Under the pieces are notes generated by a model. That model made no database searches, was not told the origin of the DNA, and saw only the letters and a program-made list of their open reading frames with translations. From Phycisphaerales bacterium (GTDB lineage Bacteria; Planctomycetota; Phycisphaerae; Phycisphaerales; SM1A02): DNA of 64,000 nucleotides. The DNA is taken from assembly GCA_030748575.1 (NCBI GenBank), contig JASMLR010000007.1:62001-126000 (forward strand). The letters run 5' to 3'. This document shows positions 23,929 through 32,864 of this stretch, piece after piece (the stretch's first letter is position 1; the number at the start of each line of letters is the position of its first letter). Made by a program: the position numbers and the translations under genes.

Positions 23929-25983
23929 ATGGGAACCTACGGCACTGAACAGATTCGAAACGTCGCCCTCACCGGCACCAGCGCTGCGGGCAAGACAACG
24001 CTTGGCGAGGCAATGCTCGTTGCGTCGGGCGTGATTGGTCGGGCCGGAACCGTCGAGGCGGGCAACACCGTCAGCGATTGGGATGAACTCGAACAACAGT
24101 TCGGTCACAGCATTGACTCGACACTCCTGTCGCTGGATCACGGCGACTGCCACTTCAATTTGATCGATACCCCCGGTCGGGGAGACTTCATCGGCAAGGC
24201 AATGAGCGCCCTTCCCGCGGTCGAGACCATGGTGCTCGTGCTTGACCCAACGACCGGGCTCGATCCCGTGGCGCGGCGTCTCATGAAGACCGCCAAGGAC
24301 CGCAATCTTCCCCGGGCCATCATCATCAACAAGATCGACGCCGCTACGGATCTCAGCGGCTTTCTGGATGGACTGAAGGAGACGTTCGGAAGCGAATGCT
24401 GCCCGATCAACCTTCCCTGCAACGGCGGCACGACCATTCTCTCCTGCTTCCAGGAGACATCGGGCGACTCCGATCTCGGTGACGTTGCCGACTTCCACAC
24501 ATCGCTCGTGGATCAGATCGTCGAGGTCGACGAAGCGCTCATGGAGAAGTACCTCGAGGACGGTGAGGTGGCGCCGGAACAGTTGCTTGGACCGTTCCGC
24601 AGAGCCATGCGGGAGGGGCATCTGGTTCCGGTCGGCTTCGCGTCGGCTCGAAACAACGTCGGCGTGACTGAACTCATGGATCAGATCGCCAGGCTCTTCC
24701 CGAATCCGGCAGAAGGCAATCCTCGCCCGCTGCAGCGGGTCACGGATGACGGCCGCGAGGACATGACGGCGTGTGTGGACGGCGATACTTCACCGATCGG
24801 CCACTGTTTTAAGGTCGCGTCGGACCCGTTTGTCGGCAAGCTCTGCTTCTTCCGCGTCCATCAGGGGACCGTCGATAACAGCACGAACCCGCGTGTGGGT
24901 GACAGCAAGAAGGGCGTGCGGCTCGCTCACCTCTACCGATACTGCGGCAAGAATCACGATGAGGTGCACTCCGCTGTTCCCGGCGACATTGTGGCAGTCT
25001 CCAAGGTCGACGAGATCGCCTACGACAACGTGCTTCACCTCGATGGAGATGGCTGGATCGCCATGAACTCCATCACGCTTCCAAAGCCCATGTTCGGATT
25101 GGCGATCGAGACAACGACCAAGGGGGCTGAGGCAAAGCTGGGTGACGCGCTGGCGCGGATGCAGGCAGAAGATCCGACGTTTGTCGTCGAACGCAACGCG
25201 ACGACTCGCGAGATGGTGATTCGTGGCATCGGCGAACTTCACCTTCGGGCCAAACTTCAACTGCTGAAGGATCGATACGGGGTTGAAGTCGATACGCATC
25301 CGCCCAAGGTCGCGTACAAGGAAACGATCACCGGCAAGGCTGAGGGCCATCATCGGCACAAGAAGCAGTCTGGCGGCTCAGGCCAGTTCGGCGAGGTCTT
25401 CCTCCGGGTGGAGCCTGCGGCCGATGGCTCGGAGGACGTCGTCGGTGGTCTGGAGTTCGTGGACGACACCTTTGGCGGGTCCGTGCCCAAGCAATTCCTG
25501 CCCGCCATTGAGAAGGGTGTTCGCAGGGTCATGTCGGAGGGGGCCATCGCCGGCTATCCGCTGCAGAACATCAAGGTGTCGGTGTACGACGGAAAGCACC
25601 ACCCGGTGGACTCCAAGGAAGTTGCCTTTGTGACGGCGGGCCGACGCGCATTCATCGACGCCATTCAGAAGGCGTCGCCGGTGCTGCTTGAGCCGTTCGT
25701 CAAGCTTGAAGTGACCATTCCGTCCAGTTACATCGGCGACATCTCGTCGGATCTGTCCGGCCGACGCGGCCGAATCCAGGGCACCGACATGCTGCCGGGC
25801 GATCAGGCGATTGTGCAGGCCGAGGCGCCCCTGTCGGAGGTCATGACCTACGCCAACCAGCTCAAGTCCATCACGGGCGGCGCCGGCAGTTACGTGATGG
25901 AGTATTCGCACGACGAGAATACGCCTCCGAATGTGCAGGCCGCGGTCGTGGCGGCGTTCAACCCTCAGGAAGACGAAGACTGA
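23929..25983 (+). CDS. fusA: elongation factor G family GTPase (EF-G or EF-G-like paralogue)
   Basis: A 684-residue translational GTPase with the EF-G domain order and length. G1 reads GTSAAGKTT (residues 14-22) where canonical EF-G has AHxDAGKTT, G3 is DTPG and G4 is NKID. The switch I region has HSIDSTLL in place of RGITI, which suggests a diverged EF-G-like paralogue rather than the main factor. No rpsL, rpsG or tuf gene is adjacent, which fits that view. I chose MGTYGTEQ at 23929. The upstream open frame overlaps trmL. Canonical EF-G drives ribosome translocation. The role of this copy is uncertain. Confidence 0.85.
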   Translation: MGTYGTEQIRNVALTGTSAAGKTTLGEAMLVASGVIGRAGTVEAGNTVSDWDELEQQFGHSIDSTLLSLDHGDCHFNLIDTPGRGDFIGKAMSALPAVETMVLVLDPTTGLDPVARRLMKTAKDRNLPRAIIINKIDAATDLSGFLDGLKETFGSECCPINLPCNGGTTILSCFQETSGDSDLGDVADFHTSLVDQIVEVDEALMEKYLEDGEVAPEQLLGPFRRAMREGHLVPVGFASARNNVGVTELMDQIARLFPNPAEGNPRPLQRVTDDGREDMTACVDGDTSPIGHCFKVASDPFVGKLCFFRVHQGTVDNSTNPRVGDSKKGVRLAHLYRYCGKNHDEVHSAVPGDIVAVSKVDEIAYDNVLHLDGDGWIAMNSITLPKPMFGLAIETTTKGAEAKLGDALARMQAEDPTFVVERNATTREMVIRGIGELHLRAKLQLLKDRYGVEVDTHPPKVAYKETITGKAEGHHRHKKQSGGSGQFGEVFLRVEPAADGSEDVVGGLEFVDDTFGGSVPKQFLPAIEKGVRRVMSEGAIAGYPLQNIKVSVYDGKHHPVDSKEVAFVTAGRRAFIDAIQKASPVLLEPFVKLEVTIPSSYIGDISSDLSGRRGRIQGTDMLPGDQAIVQAEAPLSEVMTYANQLKSITGGAGSYVMEYSHDENTPPNVQAAVVAAFNPQEDED

Positions 25984-26011
25984 TCCCCGCTCGGGCCGGG
26001 CGGCGGGGCGG

Positions 26012-26017
26012 TACCCT
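26012..26017 (+). promoter_or_regulatory. -10-like hexamer (TACCCT) close to the cupin gene start
   Basis: TACCCT lies six bases before the ATG at 26024. No ribosome binding site is present between them. Confidence 0.4.
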
Positions 26018-26023
26018 GTGCCC

Positions 26024-26392
26024 ATGCACGTGCGAACCTGTGATCCGGCTCAAGCCACCGAGGTTTCAGCTGACGACGTGACCGGCGTGGCCATGCAGAT
26101 GATGGTCGGCCGTGAGGACGCTGCGCCGAACTTTGCCATGCGGCACTTTGTCGTGGCCCCCGGGGGGCATACGCCCCTGCACCAGCATCCGTGGGAGCAC
26201 GAGGTGTATGTCGTCGAGGGTCACCTGCAGGCCGAGTGCAACGGGGAGCGGCGGAGCGTGTCGGCTGGCGATGTTCTGCTTGTTCCGTCGGGAAGCATGC
26301 ACCAGTTCGTCAATAGTTCCGACGCAGACGCCAGATTTCTCTGCCTCGTTCCGCTCGCTTCCGAGTGCGGGCAGGACGTCCCGGGAAGCTGA
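26024..26392 (+). CDS. cupin domain protein
   Basis: A 122-residue single-domain cupin. The first metal-binding motif is HTPLHQHPWEHEVYVVEG (two His, one Glu and a distant Gly) and the second is PSGSMHQFVN. Small cupins of this type bind a metal and act as sugar isomerases, dioxygenases or sensors, and the substrate cannot be told from sequence. The start at 26024 is chosen because it follows the previous stop by 40 bases and the motif spacing then fits the family. It is not clearly linked to its neighbours. Confidence 0.85.
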   Translation: MHVRTCDPAQATEVSADDVTGVAMQMMVGREDAAPNFAMRHFVVAPGGHTPLHQHPWEHEVYVVEGHLQAECNGERRSVSAGDVLLVPSGSMHQFVNSSDADARFLCLVPLASECGQDVPGS

Positions 26393-26396
26393 TGTC

Positions 26397-27491
26397 GTGA
26401 ATCACGCGCACATGACCCCCTGGACCGCCGCGTGGAGCTTGCTGCTCCTGGCCGTCTCCATGGTGGTTGTGGTTGCGGGCGTGCTGTTCTCGGCCGAACC
26501 ATGGGGCGTTGCCATGATGGTTGCCGGCGCGGCCTCGGCCGCGCTGTGCGGTATCGGGCTGGTTCTTGGGCAGGCCGTCATCGCGTTTCTGGGCTCCCTT
26601 GCGAGCGGGTGTGGCGGCATGGTCTTCGCGGCGTTGGCTGAGCCGACCTCGGCGTGGGCCTCGCCCGTGCTCACAGCCGGGCTACTCGGGCTGGTCGGCC
26701 TGGGCCTTCTCGGCGCGACTCGAATGATTGCGACCGTTCAGGGACGCGAGCGGACGCATCGGATCGCCACATTGCTGCAGGAAGTGCATGAAACAAGCAT
26801 GCTCAGCGATCTGGCCAAGCGGATTCTCTATCGAGACCGGGAGATGGATCTCATCCGCAGCGCCATCGAAGAGGACATCGAACGCGGGGACTACAACTCG
26901 GGCCTCGTGCTGTGCAGCGACCTGGAGCGGCTCTTCGGGTACACCGATGCCGCTGAGCATCTGCGGCAGCGGGTGCTCCTTGCAAGAAACAGCCAACTGG
27001 CCGCAAGCATTTCGGAAGAACTGGCGGCGGTGACGGCCATGCTTGACGAAGGGCGGGTCCAGGACGCGGAGGCTGCCGGCAAGCGGCTTCACCGTGTGTA
27101 TCCGGACACGCCCGGCGTTCACGGTCTCGACGCCCGCATTCGCAGCGCGAAGTTGCAGATGCGGCGTGAACTTCGCGCCGAGTTTCTCCAGGCGGCGGAG
27201 CGAGGCGACACGCGGCGGGCCATGACGCTTCTGCGTGAGTTGGATCACCAGATGTCGCCCGAGGAGGCCGCCGAGATTCAGTCCGTGGCCGAGCAGACGG
27301 TGGCCCGCCACCGGGAGGCGTTGTCAGCTCGATTCAAGATGGCTGTCAGCGACCATCGGTGGTTGGAAGCCGTGGCGGCGGGGGAGGAGATTGTTGAGGA
27401 GTTCCCCAACGACCGCATGGCTGCAGAAGTTCGCGAGATGCTGGACCGACTGAAGGTCCGGGCGTCCGCGGAGGAGGAGGAGGACGCATGA
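26397..27491 (+). CDS. membrane protein with a helical-repeat cytoplasmic domain
   Basis: A 364-residue protein with three or four membrane helices in the first 110 residues and a long soluble helical region after that, made of 30-40-residue segments rich in Leu, Ala, Glu and Arg that look like TPR or related repeats. I do not recognise a family. The GTG at 26397 has GGGAAG about ten bases before it, with an in-frame ATG at 26412 as an alternative. The stop overlaps the next gene by four bases (ATGA), so the two probably work together at the envelope. Confidence 0.6.
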   Translation: MNHAHMTPWTAAWSLLLLAVSMVVVVAGVLFSAEPWGVAMMVAGAASAALCGIGLVLGQAVIAFLGSLASGCGGMVFAALAEPTSAWASPVLTAGLLGLVGLGLLGATRMIATVQGRERTHRIATLLQEVHETSMLSDLAKRILYRDREMDLIRSAIEEDIERGDYNSGLVLCSDLERLFGYTDAAEHLRQRVLLARNSQLAASISEELAAVTAMLDEGRVQDAEAAGKRLHRVYPDTPGVHGLDARIRSAKLQMRRELRAEFLQAAERGDTRRAMTLLRELDHQMSPEEAAEIQSVAEQTVARHREALSARFKMAVSDHRWLEAVAAGEEIVEEFPNDRMAAEVREMLDRLKVRASAEEEEDA

Positions 27492-28345
27492 GGATTCCGG
27501 CACGATGCTGCGTTTGCGTACTTGCCATCGCTGCGGGGGGATGCGTCATGGAGGACCTTGATGACATCGGCCGCATGTTTGATGTGCCGACGCCAGGGCA
27601 GGCCGCGCGGTGGGCGCTTGATCAACACGATCCGGATCGCCGCAGAGAGGGTCTGGTACTGCTCAGTACGGCGACGTTCGGTGGAGCCGAGGTCTACGTA
27701 TCGCTGTACCGGGATTATGTTGAAAACGATCCGAACCCGCTGGTCAAGGCCGCAGCGATTGCTGCGCTCGCTCGCCACGGCAAACCTGCGGACGCATTGT
27801 TGATTGCCCCGTGGGCCAGGCGATCCGTCTCCGACAACGTGACCGTTCGATGGGCGGCGGTGCAGGGGCTTCAGAGGCTGCACCAACGTGACGTCGTGCC
27901 GGTGCTGGTCGACGCGGCGCTTGACCTTGAAGAGCAGAGCGAGGTTCGCGGCGCTGCATGTGTCGCCATGGGGCAGTACCCGGAGGACCGGGTCGCCCGC
28001 GCGCTCATCGCGGTTCTGGACGCCAGAGAACTTGCCATCAATGCCGATGCAGCCCAGTCGCTTGCCATGCTGACGGGGGAGGACTTCGGCATGGACATCA
28101 CGGCATGGCGGAACTGGTACGAACACGCCCGCACGCAGGGCGACCCGTTCTCCGGTGGCGGCGAGTACCGCTATCCGACGTACGCTCGGGACACGGTCTG
28201 GTGGGAACACATGGCCTTCTGGTTGGACGAGCAGTACGAGCCATCACTCAGACCGGCCGGCCTGCGGGACTCTACAGAGCGGAGCACGTGGGACGACTTT
28301 GACGGGGCCCGGGAGGGTGGTCCGCCGCCGGCGGGCGATGGCTGA
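27488..28345 (+). CDS. HEAT-repeat lipoprotein
   Basis: A 285-residue protein with a signal segment and lipobox (IAAGGC, Cys near residue 19). Residues about 40-210 contain repeated helix pairs such as PLVKAAAIAALARHGKP and EVRGAACVAMGQYPEDRVA, which is the HEAT or PBS-lyase-like repeat pattern used as a binding scaffold. The C-terminal 70 residues are rich in Trp, Tyr and acidic residues. The ATGA overlap with the previous membrane protein and the 8-base overlap with the MATE gene place it in one operon. Confidence 0.7.
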   Translation: MRIPARCCVCVLAIAAGGCVMEDLDDIGRMFDVPTPGQAARWALDQHDPDRRREGLVLLSTATFGGAEVYVSLYRDYVENDPNPLVKAAAIAALARHGKPADALLIAPWARRSVSDNVTVRWAAVQGLQRLHQRDVVPVLVDAALDLEEQSEVRGAACVAMGQYPEDRVARALIAVLDARELAINADAAQSLAMLTGEDFGMDITAWRNWYEHARTQGDPFSGGGEYRYPTYARDTVWWEHMAFWLDEQYEPSLRPAGLRDSTERSTWDDFDGAREGGPPPAGDG

Positions 28346-29846
28346 AGCGGCGCCTCAGGCCGAGGAAGCCGCCGAGGAGCAGGGGCGGATCCGGTCAGGG
28401 GCGTTGGTCGGGCGGTCGCTTCCAGCCGCGATTCTGATCGTCGGTCTGCCTGTCCTCCTTCAACAACTGCTTGGCGCATGCGTCGGTCTGGTCGACAAGA
28501 TGCTTGCGGGCGGGCTGCCGCAGGACATCGTCGTGTCGGCCATGGACGGGCTTGGGGTTGGTTCCTATGTCGGGTGGTTCATAGGCATTGCGATGGGCGG
28601 CCTTGGGATTGGCGGCCAGGCGATCATTGCCAGAGCGATTGGTCGCGGGGACCGGGGCGAAGCCGAGCGGGCCCTGGGGCAGGCCATTGCGTTGAGTTTC
28701 GGGTGGGGCTGTCTCGTTGGCATTGCGGCCTGGGTGCTTTCGCCTGCCATGGCGGCGTTGTGCGAATTGCGAGGCGACGCGGCCGGGCACCTTGTGGCGT
28801 ACGTCCGCGTGCTTTCGCTGTCGATGCCGTTCTGCGGGCTCATGATGGTTGGCGCGATGTGCCTGACTGGAGCGGGCGAGACGGTGCGGCCCGCGGTGAT
28901 CGCGGTGGTTGTCAATGCGTTCAACGTCGTTTTCAGTTGGGTGCTGTCCGGGGCTGACTTTCGGCTGCCCGGGTTGGTCATCGAGAACACGCTGGGCGTG
29001 GACCTCGGTGTGGCCGGCATTGCTGCGGGGACGGCGATCGGCTACTTCGTGGGCGGCGTGTTGACGCTGGTGGTGCTGGTGCGGGGGGTTCGAGATCTGG
29101 CCCTTCGGATTGACTTCATGCGGCCGATCCGATCGATGATCGGGCGGGTCGTGCGTATCGGTGTGCCGAACTTCCTCGAAGGCGTTTCAATGTGGACGGC
29201 CAACCTGGGCGTGCTTGCAATCATCGGAATGATTGCGGGACGTGAGGTTCAAAGTGCCATCACGGCAGCAACTGGCTCGGGATCGCTCGCGGAGCCGACG
29301 GCCGGGGAAGGCCTTGCCGGAGCCCACATCATTGCCGTTCAATGGGAGTCGTTCAGTTTCCTGCCGGGATTTGCGATCGGCACAGCGGCGGCGGCGCTCG
29401 CCGGCCAGTACCTCGGCGCCGGCAATCTCCGGATGGCCAGGCGAGCCGTGTTCGTCTGCACGGGGCTGGCCATTGCGCTCATGGGGACCCTTGGCGTGCT
29501 CTTCATGCTTCTGGGCACGCCGCTGACGGAACTCATCAGCTCACAACCTCGGCACATGGCGTTGGTGCCGGAGTTGCTCTTCATCTGCGGCACGACGCAG
29601 ATCTTCTTTGCGGTGTCCATGGTGGTCCGCCAGGCGTTGCGGGGCGTCGGTGACACCGTGTGGACGTTCACCATCACCACCGTGTCGTGCTATGGCGTGC
29701 GGCTGCCTGCCGCGTGGTTCTTCGGCATTGTGCTGGACTACGGACTCGTTGGCGTGTGGATCGGCCTGTGCGGTGAGATCGCCGTGCGTGCAGGGCTGTT
29801 TCTCTCGCGGTTCCTGCACGGCGGGTGGGCCCTCAAACGCGTGTGA
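28338..29846 (+). CDS. MATE family efflux transporter
   Basis: A 502-residue protein with about 12 membrane helices arranged as two related halves, as in MATE (NorM/DinF) transporters that export drugs or metabolites using a sodium or proton gradient. Typical stretches are LPVLLQQLLGACVGLVDKML in helix 1 and AIGRGDRGEAERALGQAIAL after helix 2, with LAGQYLGAGNLRMARRA as the matching loop in the second half. The start at 28338 overlaps the lipoprotein gene by eight bases. The substrate is unknown. Confidence 0.88.
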   Translation: MAEAAPQAEEAAEEQGRIRSGALVGRSLPAAILIVGLPVLLQQLLGACVGLVDKMLAGGLPQDIVVSAMDGLGVGSYVGWFIGIAMGGLGIGGQAIIARAIGRGDRGEAERALGQAIALSFGWGCLVGIAAWVLSPAMAALCELRGDAAGHLVAYVRVLSLSMPFCGLMMVGAMCLTGAGETVRPAVIAVVVNAFNVVFSWVLSGADFRLPGLVIENTLGVDLGVAGIAAGTAIGYFVGGVLTLVVLVRGVRDLALRIDFMRPIRSMIGRVVRIGVPNFLEGVSMWTANLGVLAIIGMIAGREVQSAITAATGSGSLAEPTAGEGLAGAHIIAVQWESFSFLPGFAIGTAAAALAGQYLGAGNLRMARRAVFVCTGLAIALMGTLGVLFMLLGTPLTELISSQPRHMALVPELLFICGTTQIFFAVSMVVRQALRGVGDTVWTFTITTVSCYGVRLPAAWFFGIVLDYGLVGVWIGLCGEIAVRAGLFLSRFLHGGWALKRV

Positions 29847-29858
29847 GCATCCGGCGGG

Positions 29859-30500
29859 TCAGGCGTCCGTGGGGGCGTCCGCGGGGGCTGCGGCATCGGC
29901 TGCCGGCTTGGCTGCAGCTTCTGCCGCTTTGATGCGGTCGATCTTGGCCTTGTCGGGCCCGAGGATCAGCGTCATGCGGCGACCGGCCATCCGAGGTGTC
30001 ATCTCGACCTTCGAGATGTCCGAGAGTTTCTCGATGACATCCGCCATTCGCTGATTGCCCCGTTCCTTGTGAAGCATCTCGCGGCCACGGAAGTTCTGGA
30101 CGATCTGAACCTTGTGCCCGTCCATCAGAAACTTCCTCGCCTGCTCCATGCGTATGGCGATGTCGTGCGGGTCGATCTTCATGGATCGGCCCAGGCGGAC
30201 TTCCTTCATCTCGGCGGCCTTGGACTTGGCCCGGTTGGACTTTTCCTTCTTCGACTGCTCGTACCGATACTTGCCGAAGTCGAGAATTCTGCAGACCGGT
30301 GGATCGGCTTCCGGAGAGACTTCGACCAGGTCGAGCCCGGCCTCGCTCGCCATCTGGACGGCGTCTCTGACGTCGACGACGCCAACCATGTTCTCGTTCT
30401 GATCGATCAGTCGGATGGGCGACTTTCGGATCTGGTCGTTGATACGCGGAAGCTTGCGGATGTTCTCCTGCTGTCCGAAGTAGCGGCGTCGGCGGGCGAT
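29859..30500 (-). CDS. infC: translation initiation factor IF-3 with an ATC start codon
   Basis: A 213-residue IF-3, which binds the 30S subunit and rejects non-canonical start codons. The conserved N-domain opening RINDQIRKSPIRLIDQNEN lies upstream of the first ATG (30389), so that ATG cannot be the start. Reading back in frame, no ATG, GTG or TTG occurs before a TGA stop. The codon with a proper AGGAG eight bases upstream is ATC at 30498-30500, giving IARRRRYFGQQENIR. Rare AUU or AUC starts on infC are known and let IF-3 repress its own translation. The C-terminal 30 residues are an Ala-rich tail. No rpmI-rplT follow. A promoter lies at 30678-30706. Confidence 0.92.
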   Translation of the reverse strand: MARRRRYFGQQENIRKLPRINDQIRKSPIRLIDQNENMVGVVDVRDAVQMASEAGLDLVEVSPEADPPVCRILDFGKYRYEQSKKEKSNRAKSKAAEMKEVRLGRSMKIDPHDIAIRMEQARKFLMDGHKVQIVQNFRGREMLHKERGNQRMADVIEKLSDISKVEMTPRMAGRRMTLILGPDKAKIDRIKAAEAAAKPAADAAAPADAPTDA

Positions 30501-30514
30501 GAGTAAGTCTCCTG
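30498..30514 (-). promoter_or_regulatory. infC: ribosome binding site and ATC start of infC
   Basis: On the minus strand CCAGGAGACTTACTC precedes ATC. AGGAG is eight bases from the codon. This pairing decides the start and marks the probable autoregulatory site. Confidence 0.7.
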
Positions 30515-30592
30515 GAAGTCAGTGCGCAGCGACTACCCCGTCCGGACTGGAAGGGGTGTTGAATGTGATGAGGGCGGGGAGCGCAGAACGAC

Positions 30593-30637
30593 TCATGCGC
30601 GGTGGTCGTCGTCGTGTCGGCTCAAACAGCTCGGCAT
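30593..30637 (-). CDS. possible 14-residue leader peptide upstream of infC
   Basis: After the predicted infC promoter a short frame MPSCLSRHDDDHRA is preceded by AGGAG with an 8-base spacing to its ATG at 30637 and ends with TGA at 30593, about 93 bases before the infC start. The run HDDDH is unusual. It could be a leader peptide, or a chance frame. No attenuator hairpin with a T-run was found after it. Confidence 0.25.
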   Translation of the reverse strand: MPSCLSRHDDDHRA

Positions 30638-30677
30638 CCGGCTCGCTCCTGCGGTGGACTGCCCACCGCGAACCCGC

Positions 30678-30706
30678 AATCTACCTCGGTCGTGGCCGGG
30701 AAGCAA
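30678..30706 (-). promoter_or_regulatory. sigma-70-type promoter for infC
   Basis: TTGCTT (30701-30706) and TAGATT (30678-30683) on the minus strand are separated by exactly 17 bp. It lies in the 264-bp gap between thrS and infC and would give infC its own transcript with a leader of about 170 bases. Confidence 0.6.
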
Positions 30707-30764
30707 GGAACTGAGGGGTTTTCGGGAGATCCGCCGGGGCCAGACCCCGCGTGCTGGGGGGGCC

Positions 30765-32864
30765 TCAAGCGGTCGATTCCACGGCAAACAGGGTCTCCGC
30801 CAATGTTGCGGCCGTACGCGTCTGCACCTCTCGGTCAAGTGCCTCGACAAAGTCATCGAGCGGGACGGCGCCGAGGTCTTTCTCGATGCCGCGGGCTCGG
30901 ACGCTGACCGTGCCCGCCTGGGCATCTCGCGGCCCGACGATCAGGAGGTACGGAATCCGCTGCGATGCCGCCGAGCGAATGCGGGCCTGCAGGCGTTCAT
31001 TGCCATCGTCAAGGACCGCCCGGCGGCCGGAGGCAACCAACGCCTCATGCACGGTGGCGGCGTACTCGGACGACTTCTCGCTGACGGGAAGCACCCGAAC
31101 CTGCTCGGGGGCCAGCCATGTCGGGAAGGCGCCGGCAAAGTGTTCGATCAGGAATCCGATGAATCGCTCCATGGAGCCGAACGGGGCGCGATGGATCATC
31201 ACCGGTCGGTGTGCGGCGTTGTCGGAGCCGATGTACGACAGGTCAAACCGCTCGGGGAGGTTGTAGTCGACCTGCACGGTGCCGAGTTGCCACGATCTTC
31301 CAATGGCATCTCGAACCACAAAGTCGATCTTCGGTCCATAGAAAGCGGCCTCTCCGGGCTCGGCTTTCCACGGCACGCCGAGTGTCTCGGCGGCCGTTCT
31401 GCACGCAGCCTCCGCCCGGTCCCAGTTCTCCGGGCTTCCGACGTACTTCGTGGAGTCGGGGTCGCGCAGACCCACTCGCACGTCAAACGAGTCAATGCCA
31501 AGCGTCCCAAAGATGATCTGCACCAGTTCCAGGCACCCTCGGACTTCGTCAAGCACCTGATCTTCCGTGCAGAAGAGGTGCGCATCGTCCTGCGTGAAGC
31601 CGCGGACGCGCAGCATCCCGCCGAGTTCTCCGGACTGTTCATATCGATAGACCGTTCCGAACTCGGAGAGGCGTACCGGGAGATCGCGATAGCTCCGAGG
31701 TTCCCCCGCGAAGATCCGGATGTGCATGGGACAGTTCATCGGTTTGAGCAGATACCCGTCGATGTCGCCCTCACGCAGCCGATTGGACAGGTCCGCGCAC
31801 GAGCAGCCTTCGTCGGCCATCTCCCGAAGCTGGTCAGGGTCAACCAGCGGGGGGTACTGGCTGTCCTGGTAGTACGGGAAGTGCCCCGAGGTGCGGAAGA
31901 GGTCGAGTTTGCCGATGTGGGGCGTGAACACGGCGTCGTATCCCTGCCGGGTCAGTTCCGCACCAATGAAGTCCTGCAACTCCTGGCGGATCGTGGCCCC
32001 CGCAGGTGTCCAGAGAACGAGCCCCTGACCCACCATGTCATCAATCCGAAACAGCCCCAACTGCCTGCCAATCACCCGATGGTCACGCCGGCGAGCTTCT
32101 TCGAGGCGTTCAAGATGCGCCGCGAGCCGTTTCTTGTCCGGGAAGGCGGTTCCGTACAGCCGTGTCAGGCGGTCCGATGTGACGTCGCCGTGCCAGTGGC
32201 TTGCCGCGACCGACATGAGTTTGAACGCGCCGATTCGCCCCGATGAGGGTGCATGCGGCCCGCGGCACAGATCGTCCCAGTCGATGCCAGGCTCACCCGT
32301 CGTGTACCAGGACAACCGATCGGCGCCTGAGTCAACGGCTCTGCGGGCATTGTCGAGTTTGTACTTGCTGCCCTCGCCTTCAAGCCGGGCCATTCCGTCT
32401 TCAACGCACGCCTCCGTCAGCGTGAATGGCCGATCGGCCTTCACGATCTCCGCCATGGCAGCCTCGATCCGCTCAAAGTCGTCCGTGCTGATCGCGGTGC
32501 CGTCAGGGAGCGCAATGTCGTAGTAGAAACCGTCCTCGACGGGCGGTCCGTAGACCAGTTGGGCTTCCGGAAAGATCGCTTGAACAGCCTCGGCCATGAC
32601 GTGCGCGGCGCTGTGGCGAATGAGCCAGAGCAGGTCGTCATCGCAGTCGGCGTCGCCCCGTGGCGGGGTGAGCAATGCCAGTTCCGCGTCGCTGGAGATG
32701 GTGTGGTGAATGCCGACCAGTTCGCCGTTCACGCGGGCACCGATCGCCGCCTTGGCGAGTCCGGGCCCGATGTCGCTCGCCACTTGCAGTGGGGTCGTGT
32801 CCGCGTCGTACTGGCGGGTGGAGCCGTCGGGGAGGGTGATGGTTGGCATTGGAACGCTGCTCAA
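30765..32864 (-). CDS. thrS: threonine--tRNA ligase
   Basis: A 699-residue class II aminoacyl-tRNA synthetase. The N-terminal TGS domain (ITLPDGSTRQYDADTTP) is followed by the editing domain with HSAAHVMAEAVQ (HxxxH), the catalytic core with NCPMHIRIF and RVRGFTQDDAHLF (motif 2), and a C-terminal anticodon-binding domain. The start at 32864 overlaps the nrdR stop by four bases. There is no room for a T-box leader, so control must lie elsewhere. A thrS-infC order is common in bacteria. Confidence 0.95.
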   Translation of the reverse strand: MSSVPMPTITLPDGSTRQYDADTTPLQVASDIGPGLAKAAIGARVNGELVGIHHTISSDAELALLTPPRGDADCDDDLLWLIRHSAAHVMAEAVQAIFPEAQLVYGPPVEDGFYYDIALPDGTAISTDDFERIEAAMAEIVKADRPFTLTEACVEDGMARLEGEGSKYKLDNARRAVDSGADRLSWYTTGEPGIDWDDLCRGPHAPSSGRIGAFKLMSVAASHWHGDVTSDRLTRLYGTAFPDKKRLAAHLERLEEARRRDHRVIGRQLGLFRIDDMVGQGLVLWTPAGATIRQELQDFIGAELTRQGYDAVFTPHIGKLDLFRTSGHFPYYQDSQYPPLVDPDQLREMADEGCSCADLSNRLREGDIDGYLLKPMNCPMHIRIFAGEPRSYRDLPVRLSEFGTVYRYEQSGELGGMLRVRGFTQDDAHLFCTEDQVLDEVRGCLELVQIIFGTLGIDSFDVRVGLRDPDSTKYVGSPENWDRAEAACRTAAETLGVPWKAEPGEAAFYGPKIDFVVRDAIGRSWQLGTVQVDYNLPERFDLSYIGSDNAAHRPVMIHRAPFGSMERFIGFLIEHFAGAFPTWLAPEQVRVLPVSEKSSEYAATVHEALVASGRRAVLDDGNERLQARIRSAASQRIPYLLIVGPRDAQAGTVSVRARGIEKDLGAVPLDDFVEALDREVQTRTAATLAETLFAVESTA

